From contig CACZOA010000063.1 in NCBI GenBank assembly GCA_902782665.1, positions 1 through 64,000 on the forward strand: a stretch of 64,000 nucleotides of DNA, given 5' to 3'. The DNA is from an uncultured Bacteroidales bacterium (lineage in GTDB: Bacteria; Bacteroidota; Bacteroidia; Bacteroidales; Paludibacteraceae). Positions 43,889 to 52,522 of this stretch are shown in pieces (positions within the stretch are counted from its first letter, which is position 1; every line of letters starts with the position of its first letter). A program made the position numbers and the translations under genes. The notes under the pieces were generated by a model, which worked only from the letters and a program-made list of their open reading frames with translations, did not search any database and was not told the DNA's origin.

Positions 43889-46122
43889 TGAAGAAAGAGA
43901 TATTCAAATATCTGCCGTTCGTAGTGCTGGCAATTATCACAATTGCTTTGGCTACTTTCTCCATTGTAGGAGAAGCAGGCGATACTTCTCTCTATTCCAA
44001 TCCCTTTATGATTATAGGCTGGTGTGTCTTGGTAGTATCGGCATCTTGCCTCATATTTGGCAAAAGAAAGACGATGGGGATCCCTACAATCTTGATCCAT
44101 CTCTCTTTCGTGATAATCTTGATTGGTGCATTGTTCAGCCATTTCTCTGAAACCGGTTTTATTCATCTGAGGGAGGGTGAAACCAAGGAATACGCAATCA
44201 AAGAGAACCATAGTGTGATGAGATTGCCATTTTCAATCACATTGCAGAAATTCGAAATAGAATATTATCATCTATCCGATGCACCCAAGGATTTTGTTTC
44301 CTATGTAGAGACCCACGGACGTGCGTCTCAATCTGAGAATAACCCAACATCTCAAAATACACATCGTATATCTATGAACAATGTTCTTGATGTCGACGGA
44401 TATCGTCTGTTTCAGATGTCATATGATGAAGATGGTCATGGTAGTTTTCTTACAGTCACATACGATCCAGTGGGCACGACTATCACCTATTTTGGGTATT
44501 TTTTGCTGGCTCTTTCTATGATTCTTTTCCTTTTCGGAAGACGTAGTTATTTCCGTCAGATTCTTCGTGATCCACTTTGGAAAACATTTACAGTGGTGGC
44601 TCTGATGAGCATTCCGACGTTGAGTGATGCTTCTCCACGCACTTTCCCTGCTGGACCAGAAAATTCGGATGTGGATGAGATATTTGGGAAATGCCATATA
44701 CTCTACAATGGACGAATAGCTTTGATTGAAACGTATGCATTGGATTTCACCCGTAAGTTGACAGGAAAGGATAGCTATGGGGAGTTTACAGCGACTCAGG
44801 TATTGGCAGGTTGGATTTTTGCTCCAGAGGATTGGAGAAAAGAGAAGATGATCAAGTCTGAGTATGGAATGCTCGATTTTGATTCTGCTGTCGACACTTT
44901 GAGGAAGGGAATGATGGGCAAGGTCATGACCAAGGGTTTTGATGAGTTGGACGAGAAGATCGGTCTTATCCTTGATTTGCAGGCAGGAAACCCATTGATG
45001 ATTTTTCCTAGGACGTATGATTCTTTGCATACTTGGATCCCTTTGAATGTCTTGGGAACTCCGTCGGTGTTTTATGAAGGGGGAATGAAGGAATTCGTGG
45101 AGTATGTCAACGGAAAATGGCCAGCAGATAATTTTGTTCCCAAATATAGAGGCGAAAATAAGTATGATGCGTTGTGGGAGATTTGGTATTTGCTGAGATT
45201 AGAACAGCAAGATGCACTTTTTGACGAGTCTGGATGTGATTCAAGACGAGAGTTTGATCTAAAGTATCAGATAAATACTAATGTTGAGCATATCTATAAT
45301 CGTTATGGCAAGACAGCTCCGTTGGCATACGCATCGTTGACTTTGGGATTGCTATCGTTTGTCTGCATGTTGCGACGCGGAATTAAGAGATATAAATGGT
45401 GGTTTATTGTACCGTCGACGATTATATTTATCGGAATCTCTGCCATTATGGCCATGCGAGGCATAATATCCGGACATTTTCCGATGAGCAACGGTTATGA
45501 GACGATGCTTTTCATCAGTTGGATTGCTTTTGCGATGACAGTTGTGGGAGGAGTTAAGTTTCCGATTTTGATTCCGGCAGGCTTTTTCATCGGTGGATTC
45601 GCACTGTTGGTGAGCAAACTCGGAATGATGAATCCTGAGATCACACCGTTGATGCCAGTCCTCGCGTCGCCTTGGATGAGCATACATGTGACATTGATGA
45701 TGCTGTCGTACACATTTTTCGCTTTTATGGCATTCAATAGCGCGGCGACGTTGGTGATCATGAGAAAATCTAAAACGGACGTCAATGTTGAGGAAAACGA
45801 GAGTGGAGATACTGTTTCAAGACTGGTTTTGCTTAATCGTTTTCTGCTTTATCCGTCTACTTTCATGCTTGCGATAGGAATGTTTATCGGAGCTGTGTGG
45901 GCGAATGAATCGTGGGGCAGCTATTGGAGCTGGGATCCGAAAGAGACGTGGGCGTTGATCACAATGATCATCTATGCTATGGCATTCCACAGGGAGAGCA
46001 TCTCATGGATGAGGCGTGATATAGTGTTCCAGACATATCTGCTGGTAAGTTTTGGAGCGATTATAATGACATATTTCGGCGTTAACTATCTGTTGGGAGG
46101 CATGCATAGTTACGCTGGTTAG
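43888..46122 (+). CDS. ccsBA: Cytochrome c synthase CcsBA (ResB-CcsA fusion, system II)
   Basis: 744 residues from the ATG at 43888; upstream codons to 43834 lie in the preceding gene. Residues 1 to about 250 are ResB/CcsB-like: four membrane segments with a periplasmic domain. Then a large periplasmic part (about 260-475) and a CcsA-like C-terminal part with about eight membrane helices. The heme-handling WWD motif is WGSYWSWDPKETW near residue 676, with flanking candidate heme-ligand histidines in MSIHVTLMML and IYAMAFHRE. It exports heme and attaches it to CXXCH motifs of apocytochromes. A short peptide VETHGRASQ (residues about 140-148) is encoded by a dispersed repeat inserted in frame. 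FeoAB follows 11 bp later. Confidence 0.92.
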   Translation: MKKEIFKYLPFVVLAIITIALATFSIVGEAGDTSLYSNPFMIIGWCVLVVSASCLIFGKRKTMGIPTILIHLSFVIILIGALFSHFSETGFIHLREGETKEYAIKENHSVMRLPFSITLQKFEIEYYHLSDAPKDFVSYVETHGRASQSENNPTSQNTHRISMNNVLDVDGYRLFQMSYDEDGHGSFLTVTYDPVGTTITYFGYFLLALSMILFLFGRRSYFRQILRDPLWKTFTVVALMSIPTLSDASPRTFPAGPENSDVDEIFGKCHILYNGRIALIETYALDFTRKLTGKDSYGEFTATQVLAGWIFAPEDWRKEKMIKSEYGMLDFDSAVDTLRKGMMGKVMTKGFDELDEKIGLILDLQAGNPLMIFPRTYDSLHTWIPLNVLGTPSVFYEGGMKEFVEYVNGKWPADNFVPKYRGENKYDALWEIWYLLRLEQQDALFDESGCDSRREFDLKYQINTNVEHIYNRYGKTAPLAYASLTLGLLSFVCMLRRGIKRYKWWFIVPSTIIFIGISAIMAMRGIISGHFPMSNGYETMLFISWIAFAMTVVGGVKFPILIPAGFFIGGFALLVSKLGMMNPEITPLMPVLASPWMSIHVTLMMLSYTFFAFMAFNSAATLVIMRKSKTDVNVEENESGDTVSRLVLLNRFLLYPSTFMLAIGMFIGAVWANESWGSYWSWDPKETWALITMIIYAMAFHRESISWMRRDIVFQTYLLVSFGAIIMTYFGVNYLLGGMHSYAG
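44305..44330 (+). repeat. GAGAC hairpin repeat core inside the ccsBA coding sequence
   Basis: GTAGAGACCCACG-GA-CGTGCGTCTC matches the intergenic copy at 41620-41644 in 22 of 25 positions and the inverted copy at 16286-16310 almost as well. It is read in frame as YVETHGRASQ within the ResB periplasmic domain. Confidence 0.7.
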
Positions 46123-46133
46123 AATAAAGAGTT

Positions 46134-48596
46134 ATGGAGTCTAAAGAAAAGAAACTATTGCTGGATGTAGAGCAAGGCAAGGAGTGCATTGTCTACAGCG
46201 TGAAGGGGCAGGGGGGATTCCGCCATCGTGTGATGGAGATGGGATTCGTCAGAGGAGAAAGGGTCAAGGTGATAAAGAACGCACCATTCCACGATCCGAT
46301 TGAATTCAAAATCATGCAGAGCCATGTGTCGTTGCGACGCACGGAGGCTGCTCATATTGAGGTTGTCGACGTGGAATCTTTGACTGATGATGAAAAGTAT
46401 GCGTTTCAAGGCACAATCAGTGAAGATGCATCTTCAAATTCCAAGTCGTATACCGCTTCTTTGGATAAAACCATCACCGTGGCTTTGGTGGGTAATCCAA
46501 ACTGTGGAAAGACGTCCCTCTTCAACCATGCCACTGGACTGCATGAGCATGTTGGCAACTATAGTGGAGTGACAGTCTCGTCGAAGACAGGAACATTCTA
46601 CCATAAAGGCTATACTATCAACCTTGTCGACCTCCCAGGCACATATTCCATTACGGAATATTCACCAGAAGAACTCTATGTGCGTGAGTATATCACAGAA
46701 CAGCATCCCGACATGATCCTTAATGTGGTGGATACAGGTAATCTTGCACGCAATATGTTTCTGACCACACAGCTTATCGACATGAATGTCCGTATGGTGA
46801 TGGCACTGAATATGTATGACGTGCTTGAAAGGACAGGTTCCAAACTTGATATCGACCAGCTTGAGAAAATTATCGGTTTCCCATGTGTGCCAACAATTGC
46901 GAAGACTGGAGAGGGTATCACTCATGTGCTCGACCATATCGTGAATATCCACGAAGAGAAGGAGACTCTGCTTAAGCATATCCATATCAACTATGGCACA
47001 TCGATAGAGAAGGAGATTGAGAAAATCAAACCGCTTATCGCGTCACACAATGAGATAGCGGTGGATTATCCTTTCAGATATATCATTCTGAAACTGCTCG
47101 AAGGAGACAAGCATACTGAAGAATTCGTCAAAAAATCGTTTCCTGATTATGAGCCTATCAGAAAGCAGGTTGAGGAATCACGTGAGGCAATAGCCATGAC
47201 TTACGACGAAGATATCGCCAGCGTCATCACAAATGCCAAATATGGATTCATTCGTGGAGCCTTGAATGAGACGTTGGAGTGGAAAGAGGGTATCCAGAAT
47301 GATTTGGAGTATAAAGCAGACAGAATACTTACGCATAAGTGGCTTGGATTCCCATTCCTTTTGTTGTTCCTCTTCCTGATGTTTGAGGCTACTTTCCAGC
47401 TTGGAGCATATCCGCAGGGATGGATCGAGAGTTTGGTGTCGTTGATATGTGATGGAGTGAAAAGTGTGATGCCGGAAGGAATGCTTGCGGATCTTATTGT
47501 AGACGGAATTATTGCCGGAGTGGGAGGAGTGATCGTCTTCCTGCCAAATATCCTGATCTTGTTCTTCTTTATCGCCATTTTGGAAGACACGGGTTATATG
47601 GCGAGAGCGGCATTTATTATGGATAGGGTGATGCACAAGGTCGGATTACACGGTAAAAGTTTCATACCTATGTTGAGCGGCTTTGGATGTGCTGTGCCAG
47701 CTATTATGGCGACACGTACATTGGAGAATCCGAAAGATAGAATCATCACAATGATGGCGATACCATTCATGTCTTGTTCGGCGCGTCTTCCCGTCTACCT
47801 ATTGCTTGTGAGTGCGTTCTTCTCGGAGAAGCAAGGCTTGATGCTCTTCCTGATCTATCTTATAGGAATATTTTTTGCCATTCTGACGGCATTATTGCTT
47901 AAAAAGACAAAGTTTAAGAACAACAGTGAGGAGTTTGTGATGGAGTTGCCTCCATACCGTATACCTACGTGGAGAAGCGTCTTGATTCATATGTGGGACA
48001 AGGCAGTGCAGTATCTTAAGAAGATGGGTACAGTCATTTTGCTTGCGTCTATCATATTGTGGGCTTTGAATTACTTCCCATCGTCTTCGCCTGAATTGGA
48101 TGAGATCGACGCAAAGATTGCCCAGGTAGACGAGGATAGTGATGAGTATGCGGAGTTGACGTTGCTAAGATCATCTGTGCAGAGTGAAAACTCATATATC
48201 GGAAGCATTGGAAAGTTTATAGCTCCAGTGTTCAAACCACTTGGTTTTGATTGGAAAACCTCTGTAAGCATCCTCACAGGTTTAGCAGCGAAAGAGATTG
48301 TCGTGTCATCTATGGGTATTCTTTACCAAGCGGATGGAGAGGCAGATGAAGAGAGTGAGAAACTTGTGACAGCGCTTCAGAACGTACAGTACCAGGATGG
48401 AACACACGTCTTCACACCTGTTGTGGCATTCTCGTTGATCCTGTTCATCTTGTTATGCTCACCATGTATAGCGGCAGTCACAGCATTGGCAAAAGAATCT
48501 ACGGCCAAGTGGGCGGCGTTTGCAGTATGTTATACCACATTGGTGGCATGGATCGTATCGTTCGCATTCTATCAGATCGCAAATTTGATTTCGTAG
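46134..48596 (+). CDS. feoB: Ferrous iron transport protein, FeoA-FeoB fusion
   Basis: 820 residues. Residues 1-82 are a FeoA-type SH3-like domain (CIVYSVKGQGGFRHRVMEMG). Residues about 113-280 are the FeoB G domain, with G1 GNPNCGKTS at 120-128, G3 DLPGTYS, and NMYD at the G4 place instead of NKxD. From about 395 the membrane channel follows, with two Gate motifs (GYMARAAFIMDRVMHKVGLHG, FSGFGCAVPAIMATRT-type and CSARLPVYLLL). It imports Fe2+ across the inner membrane. A stretch of about 45 charged residues (ELDEIDAKIAQVDEDSDEYA) lies in a periplasmic or cytoplasmic loop. It is co-transcribed with ccsBA and the small Cys-rich peptide downstream. Confidence 0.95.
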   Translation: MESKEKKLLLDVEQGKECIVYSVKGQGGFRHRVMEMGFVRGERVKVIKNAPFHDPIEFKIMQSHVSLRRTEAAHIEVVDVESLTDDEKYAFQGTISEDASSNSKSYTASLDKTITVALVGNPNCGKTSLFNHATGLHEHVGNYSGVTVSSKTGTFYHKGYTINLVDLPGTYSITEYSPEELYVREYITEQHPDMILNVVDTGNLARNMFLTTQLIDMNVRMVMALNMYDVLERTGSKLDIDQLEKIIGFPCVPTIAKTGEGITHVLDHIVNIHEEKETLLKHIHINYGTSIEKEIEKIKPLIASHNEIAVDYPFRYIILKLLEGDKHTEEFVKKSFPDYEPIRKQVEESREAIAMTYDEDIASVITNAKYGFIRGALNETLEWKEGIQNDLEYKADRILTHKWLGFPFLLLFLFLMFEATFQLGAYPQGWIESLVSLICDGVKSVMPEGMLADLIVDGIIAGVGGVIVFLPNILILFFFIAILEDTGYMARAAFIMDRVMHKVGLHGKSFIPMLSGFGCAVPAIMATRTLENPKDRIITMMAIPFMSCSARLPVYLLLVSAFFSEKQGLMLFLIYLIGIFFAILTALLLKKTKFKNNSEEFVMELPPYRIPTWRSVLIHMWDKAVQYLKKMGTVILLASIILWALNYFPSSSPELDEIDAKIAQVDEDSDEYAELTLLRSSVQSENSYIGSIGKFIAPVFKPLGFDWKTSVSILTGLAAKEIVVSSMGILYQADGEADEESEKLVTALQNVQYQDGTHVFTPVVAFSLILFILLCSPCIAAVTALAKESTAKWAAFAVCYTTLVAWIVSFAFYQIANLIS

Positions 48597-48617
48597 GGGC
48601 AGGTTTCAAACCTGCCC
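48597..48617. repeat. Palindrome GGGCAGGTTT-C-AAACCTGCCC
   Basis: Ten-bp perfect arms with a one-base centre begin directly after the feoB stop. It belongs with the hairpins at 13373-13391 and 49044-49064. It lies between feoB and the small Cys-rich gene, so it may act within the transcript. Confidence 0.6.
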
Positions 48618-48662
48618 GCAATCCGCAATGAGGAAAATTAATATCATTCAAACCAGAAGATT

Positions 48663-48806
48663 ATGCAGGAGATAATCGTATATATCATAATAGCAGTGGC
48701 GGTTTTTTTCGCTGTAAAACGTCTTGTGTCTAAAGAAAACAATTGTTGTGGGTGCGACAAGTGCGATTGCCATGGCTGTGACAAGTGTTCAGAGTGTAAA
48801 AAATGA
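48663..48806 (+). CDS. FeoB-associated Cys-rich membrane protein
   Basis: 47 residues. It starts MQEIIVYIIIAVAVFFAVKR, a single membrane anchor, followed by a cysteine-dense tail NNCCGCDKCDCHGCDKCSECKK with eight cysteines. This is the layout of the FeoB-associated Cys-rich family (PF12669 type), which in many anaerobes sits directly after feoB, as here (67 bp after its stop). The cysteines may bind iron or act in redox at the cytoplasmic mouth of FeoB; this is an inference from family context. The frame is short but clearly non-random. Confidence 0.85.
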   Translation: MQEIIVYIIIAVAVFFAVKRLVSKENNCCGCDKCDCHGCDKCSECKK

Positions 48807-48852
48807 TCCACAAGTGCATTAGATCAATTAATTTTATTCATAATTGTCAAAT

Positions 48853-48915
48853 CGCTCGTCCTACGGACTCGCGAATTTTGGGAGGGGAAGGGCGTTCCGC
48901 CCTTTGGAATCCTCA
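48853..48915 (+). repeat. Dispersed two-hairpin intergenic repeat, copy 2
   Basis: Same plan as 3789-3853: CTCGTCC-TAC-GGACTCGC, a GGGAGG spacer, then GGGCG-TTC-CGCCC and AATCCTCA. The first stem is GTCC/GGAC here and GTTC/GAAC in copy 1, a compensatory change. Confidence 0.75.
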
Positions 48916-48958
48916 AATCCAACATTCCAACTATCATATTAACTAAGAGCAAACGAAA

Positions 48959-48987
48959 AGCCTACGATTGGGTCACAACCGTAGGCT
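48959..48987 (-). terminator. Terminator hairpin for the minus-strand secreted protein gene
   Basis: AGCCTACG (48959-48966) pairs with CGTAGGCT (48980-48987). On the minus strand it is followed by CTTTTCGTTT. It lies about 85 bp past the stop at 49072. Confidence 0.75.
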
Positions 48988-49043
48988 AATAAATTATCTT
49001 TTTACATGATCAGGTCTTGGAAAGACCTTAGGTACATACGTGA

Positions 49044-49064
49044 GGGTAGGCACGAGGCCTACCC
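49044..49064. repeat. Hairpin GGGTAGGC-ACGAG-GCCTACCC
   Basis: A perfect 8-bp stem ends 7 bp before the minus-strand stop codon at 49072. A neighbouring hairpin AGGTCTT-GGA-AAGACCT lies at 49012-49028. Similar to the GGGCAGG palindromes elsewhere in the window. Confidence 0.6.
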
Positions 49065-49071
49065 CTACAGT

Positions 49072-50817
49072 TTAATCTTTTCTTTTGATATAGATCTTCT
49101 TGTTGTTGAAGATATAAAGACCTTCTTTCAATATATCCTTCACGTCTTTCAAATATACATCTTTCATTATAACAGCACCAGAAACGGTGTAGATGTTTCC
49201 TTTCACCTCATAGATGTCTGCAGGGTGAAGAGACGCTGGTGTAGAATCATTTCCAAGCACAGTGATGACGATGTCTTTAGTTGCCTCACATCCTGTCATT
49301 GTGTCTCTTACCACAAAGTAGTATGTTCCTGTCTTTTTGACGTTATCAAGGAAATATAATGTTGGCATTTCATTTCCTCCTGTACGTAGAACCAAGTTCT
49401 CTTCAGCGATAGAATTGAAATATGCTTTCGTGATGTTATTGCTAGAATTGACCATATTTATCTCATTAATCCAATTATTATATACAGGAATAATGCTATT
49501 GATGTATATGATTCTTCTTAGTGCTATGCTGTCTTTCGCGTATACTGTTGTGTCTTTGCCGAGTATCTCGACTCCTTCAGGCACAAGGACTCTCATTTTC
49601 CTGATAGTATCTCCGTTACAGTAGTTTCTGAATGTGAAGATAACATCACATGATTTTGTTATAGTGTCACCAGTGTGCAGATTCTGAGTGTAGTAGTATG
49701 ATCCGCAATCACATTTTGGTATTGCAAGAAAGATTTCAGGAACGGTGAAGACGCAGTTGCCATTAAAAGTGGCGATAGCTGTATCTGGTTCTATTTCGAA
49801 TGATGATCCAGAATCGTTCAAGTGCAGAACGTACGCTACAATAGTGTCGGATTCAACAATTCCCTTGGGATCATGTATAGTCGCTACCAACTTGACAGTC
49901 ACGTCATATTTGTAATAGTCACAATCTTCTGGATTTTCGGATTGTGTGCTCTCCACAATTGTGTCAAGCGGCAGTTTGCATATACAGTTCACAAATGGAT
50001 CTAGGACATAGATGGAATCCTCTTTCAAATACGACAAATAGTCATCGCTTCTGTATGCATGGTACTCTTTTGGTCCATCATAATTGTACCAGTGAATATA
50101 CGAAATATTGCACTTATTTACTGTGATTTTCGCAATCTCACGATGAATACAGCCGGTAAATGTGTCTCTCGCTACAAACGTGTAGAATCCTGTCTGATTG
50201 ACATTGTCGAAAGTGTGTACGAAGTTTGGATAGTAATCAATGCGAGAACCGGGGTAGTAGAAAGTGGAATCGTGACGAGTAGAGTCAATGGGTAAATAAT
50301 AAATGGAATCCAATGGTATTGAATAAATGGAATCCAATGGTATTGAATAAATGGAATCCAATGGTATTGAATCTGGTATTTTAATTTTCATTGCATGTAT
50401 GTCGTCATAGTTCGGCCTGTATTCATAATATGCGTCAGAATAAAGGTCCTTCTTCCAATAACTTCCACTGTTGAGTTTGATAAGTGAGCCAAAGAAAGTG
50501 CTGTCTTCTGCACAAAGGATGGTGTCGTTGACCACCAAACTGGCTTTTCTGCCAATAGAAATCTCACACTTTAATGTGTCATTAGTACTGTGGTAAGAGT
50601 TGAAATAGATGGTGGTGTCCTTTTCGTAGGTGCTGCCTACTAGACTGTGGAGAATGTCATTTTGAATTCCATCCAAATCAAGATTTCCAGGAATGTCTTG
50701 AATGACAAAACTACAATTGTGCCCTTTCGGTACAGCTGGAAGTGTGACGGTTTTTACTGTCGCAAATGTTGATACGGCAGAAAGTAAACCTAAACTAAAA
50801 AGTACTCTTTTTCGCAT
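49072..50817 (-). CDS. Secreted protein with PKD/Ig-like features, SIPLDSIY repeats and T9SS-like C-terminus
   Basis: 581 residues from the ATG at 50817, chosen for the signal peptide (MRKRVLFSLGLLSAVSTFA); the frame extends 8 codons upstream. Two segments of the type GFYTFVARDTFTGCIHREIAKITV and TYYFVVRDTMTGC are Ig-like elements also seen in the 2,683-residue protein at 32799. Between them an 8-residue unit SIPLDSIY is repeated three times (DNA at about 50300-50372), followed by a related YLPIDSTR. The end (GNIYTVSGAVIMKD ... EGLYIFNNKKIYIKR) resembles a short T9SS sorting domain. No enzymatic domain is seen, so it may be a surface or matrix protein. Monocistronic, with a terminator at 48959. 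Confidence 0.72.
   Translation of the reverse strand: MRKRVLFSLGLLSAVSTFATVKTVTLPAVPKGHNCSFVIQDIPGNLDLDGIQNDILHSLVGSTYEKDTTIYFNSYHSTNDTLKCEISIGRKASLVVNDTILCAEDSTFFGSLIKLNSGSYWKKDLYSDAYYEYRPNYDDIHAMKIKIPDSIPLDSIYSIPLDSIYSIPLDSIYYLPIDSTRHDSTFYYPGSRIDYYPNFVHTFDNVNQTGFYTFVARDTFTGCIHREIAKITVNKCNISYIHWYNYDGPKEYHAYRSDDYLSYLKEDSIYVLDPFVNCICKLPLDTIVESTQSENPEDCDYYKYDVTVKLVATIHDPKGIVESDTIVAYVLHLNDSGSSFEIEPDTAIATFNGNCVFTVPEIFLAIPKCDCGSYYYTQNLHTGDTITKSCDVIFTFRNYCNGDTIRKMRVLVPEGVEILGKDTTVYAKDSIALRRIIYINSIIPVYNNWINEINMVNSSNNITKAYFNSIAEENLVLRTGGNEMPTLYFLDNVKKTGTYYFVVRDTMTGCEATKDIVITVLGNDSTPASLHPADIYEVKGNIYTVSGAVIMKDVYLKDVKDILKEGLYIFNNKKIYIKRKD
50300..50372 (-). repeat. Three 24-bp tandem repeats inside a coding sequence
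   Basis: The unit (TGGAATCCAATGGTATTGAA plus TAAA in plus-strand reading) occurs three times without visible differences and encodes SIPLDSIY. The near identity at DNA level indicates recent slippage or expansion. Confidence 0.8.
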
Positions 50818-51031
50818 AAGCTTGTCTTTTTGGTTAAACATTATATCTACTAAAACAAATGACTACATTGCTGATGTATTTGAGATGAAATGTAAATCAT
50901 TTGTCAACTAACTATCGGTGCAAAATTACAAAAAGACTTGGTTCTACAAGTGTTCGGGTTGAAAATATTGTGTGAAATCCTTAAATGTTAAATATTTTGC
51001 TTGAATTTTTACGGAATAGGAATATAAAGAA

Positions 51032-51062
51032 ACCGGTTGGGTTATCATCTAACTCAACCGGT
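51032..51062 (-). terminator. Terminator hairpin after the minus-strand lipoprotein gene
   Basis: ACCGGTTG (51032-51039) and CAACCGGT (51055-51062), with inner GTT/AAC pairing, are followed on the minus strand by TTCTTTATATT. Confidence 0.8.
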
Positions 51063-51075
51063 ATGGGATATTAAA

Positions 51076-51951
51076 TTATAGTTTTACAAAATGAATTATA
51101 ACATCTTCTTTTTTTAACCAGGTGAAATATCTTTCTGGTGAAGAAATGGTGAATTTCTCTTTTGCGTCTACATCTAAGTATAATATGATTTCATAACTGA
51201 AAAGAGAATTGTCGTCAGATAACGATGATGCTTCTGTCAAAGAAATTGTTTCATATGATTCCTTGCCATATCTGTTTTTCTTATATACCAAACAAGGAGT
51301 ATTATTTGTTAGACTTACGAGACTATTAAAAATCTGAAGTTCTACGGTTTGATTGTTATCTTTTATGGACACTGAATTTATTGGCATGTCATACCATTGC
51401 ATTTTTAATCCATCAGCTTTGTGTTTTGAAATTATTACTCTAACAGTATCTCCAGCATTGACTTCCATTGTGCGTATATATGATTCGTCTTTGTTGGCAT
51501 TTTCAATCATATCTGAAATGCTTTTCTCATAGGGATAAGGATTAAAGTCAATGTCGGCCTTATACAAGTACGATCCTATAATAAGATCTGGCACTGTCTG
51601 GGGGTCTCCTACATAATTTGCATTATACTGTTTTGTACTAATGCTGTCAAGACTTGTATAAACATTATTTTCAATTGTTCTTGATACGATATTAGTAGTA
51701 GACAAGTGTGATCCATCGAAGATGTAATTGCCATTTCGTATTGTTAATGTGCTCAAACTTTTATCGTATTGATAATATGTAAACGAATCTTCAGAAAAGT
51801 CCCATATCGATATGATCCCAGAAGTGTCATCAATCCAATACCATTTGCGGACTATAGAAAATAACTCGTTTTCTTCTTCTTTTTCATCTTTGCAATTACA
51901 CAAAAATATTGTACTGACCAGAAATAAAAGTAAAATTTTTAATGATTTCAT
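51076..51951 (-). CDS. Lipoprotein of unknown function
   Basis: 291 residues. The lipoprotein signal MKSLKILLLFLVSTIFLCNC ends in a cysteine followed by KDEKEEENE, an acidic tail typical for exported Bacteroidota lipoproteins. The sequence opens with a lipocalin-like strand pattern (KWYWIDDTSGIISIWDFSED, LSTLTIRNGNYIFDGS). The second half (SIKDNNQTVELQIFNSLVSL) could be another beta-sandwich. No family is recognised. It is a single-gene unit with a terminator at 51032. Confidence 0.7.
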   Translation of the reverse strand: MKSLKILLLFLVSTIFLCNCKDEKEEENELFSIVRKWYWIDDTSGIISIWDFSEDSFTYYQYDKSLSTLTIRNGNYIFDGSHLSTTNIVSRTIENNVYTSLDSISTKQYNANYVGDPQTVPDLIIGSYLYKADIDFNPYPYEKSISDMIENANKDESYIRTMEVNAGDTVRVIISKHKADGLKMQWYDMPINSVSIKDNNQTVELQIFNSLVSLTNNTPCLVYKKNRYGKESYETISLTEASSLSDDNSLFSYEIILYLDVDAKEKFTISSPERYFTWLKKEDVIIHFVKL

Positions 51952-52198
51952 CTTTTTGAGTTTTTGTTAAAAAAATAGCGGTGCGAATATATTGGATTGA
52001 TAAGAAACTTCCAAAATTTAATAGAGAATAATGAAAATAGAGCTCTAATCTGTCATGAATATTGGTCTATATGTCGAATGACTTTTCATAGGATAGAAAA
52101 ATGTGAGATTTATAAATGTCAAAAGCTTTTTATTAGAGCCAAGGATATATGTCATACAGTTTTTCCATATCTTTACAACAAATTAAAACTTAGGAATT

Positions 52199-52477
52199 AT
52201 GCTGACAATGATCGTTTATTACCATTGCAAAGATGGTCAACGTGATGCCTTTATGGCCGCAATAAAGATGGAAAAGATTGCTGAGAACAGTCGCGTCGAA
52301 CCGGGAAATATGCAATATGATTATTTCTTGCCTGTCGACGACGTTAACACCGTCTTACTGCTTGAAAAATGGGAGAGTTATGAGGCTCAAAAGATCCATA
52401 CCACCACAGATAATTTCAAGAAATTAGGCAAAATCAAAGCTGATTTTGTGGAAAGCGTGGAGATTGAGAAATTCTGA
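52199..52477 (+). CDS. Small ABM-domain protein (antibiotic biosynthesis monooxygenase superfamily)
   Basis: 92 residues. The dimeric alpha-beta barrel pattern is clear: MIVYYHCKDGQRDAFMAAI, then SRVEPGNMQYDYFLPVDDVN and VLLLEKWESYEAQKIHTTTD, as in YgiN-like quinol monooxygenases. Such proteins oxidise quinols or other aromatics without cofactor, or have unknown substrates. It is cytoplasmic and has no partner gene. A GAGACG hairpin directly after the stop may end the transcript. Confidence 0.82.
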   Translation: MLTMIVYYHCKDGQRDAFMAAIKMEKIAENSRVEPGNMQYDYFLPVDDVNTVLLLEKWESYEAQKIHTTTDNFKKLGKIKADFVESVEIEKF

Positions 52478-52481
52478 TATT

Positions 52482-52510
52482 GAAGAGACGTCGCATTGCG
52501 GCGTCTCTTC
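52482..52510. repeat. Hairpin repeat GAAGAGACG...CGTCTCTTC, copy 1
   Basis: Nine-bp arms with the internal sequence TCGCATTGCGG, followed by ATTTTAT. It is 5 bp past the ABM gene stop. A sister copy at 53124-53152 has a compensatory A/T change in the stem. Confidence 0.7.
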
Positions 52511-52522
52511 ATTTTATAATTA

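Noticed and set aside
51997..52245. 82-codon plus-strand frame upstream of the ABM gene
   Set aside because: It overlaps the start of the ABM-domain gene in another frame, shows no domain and has coding character of intergenic AT-rich DNA.
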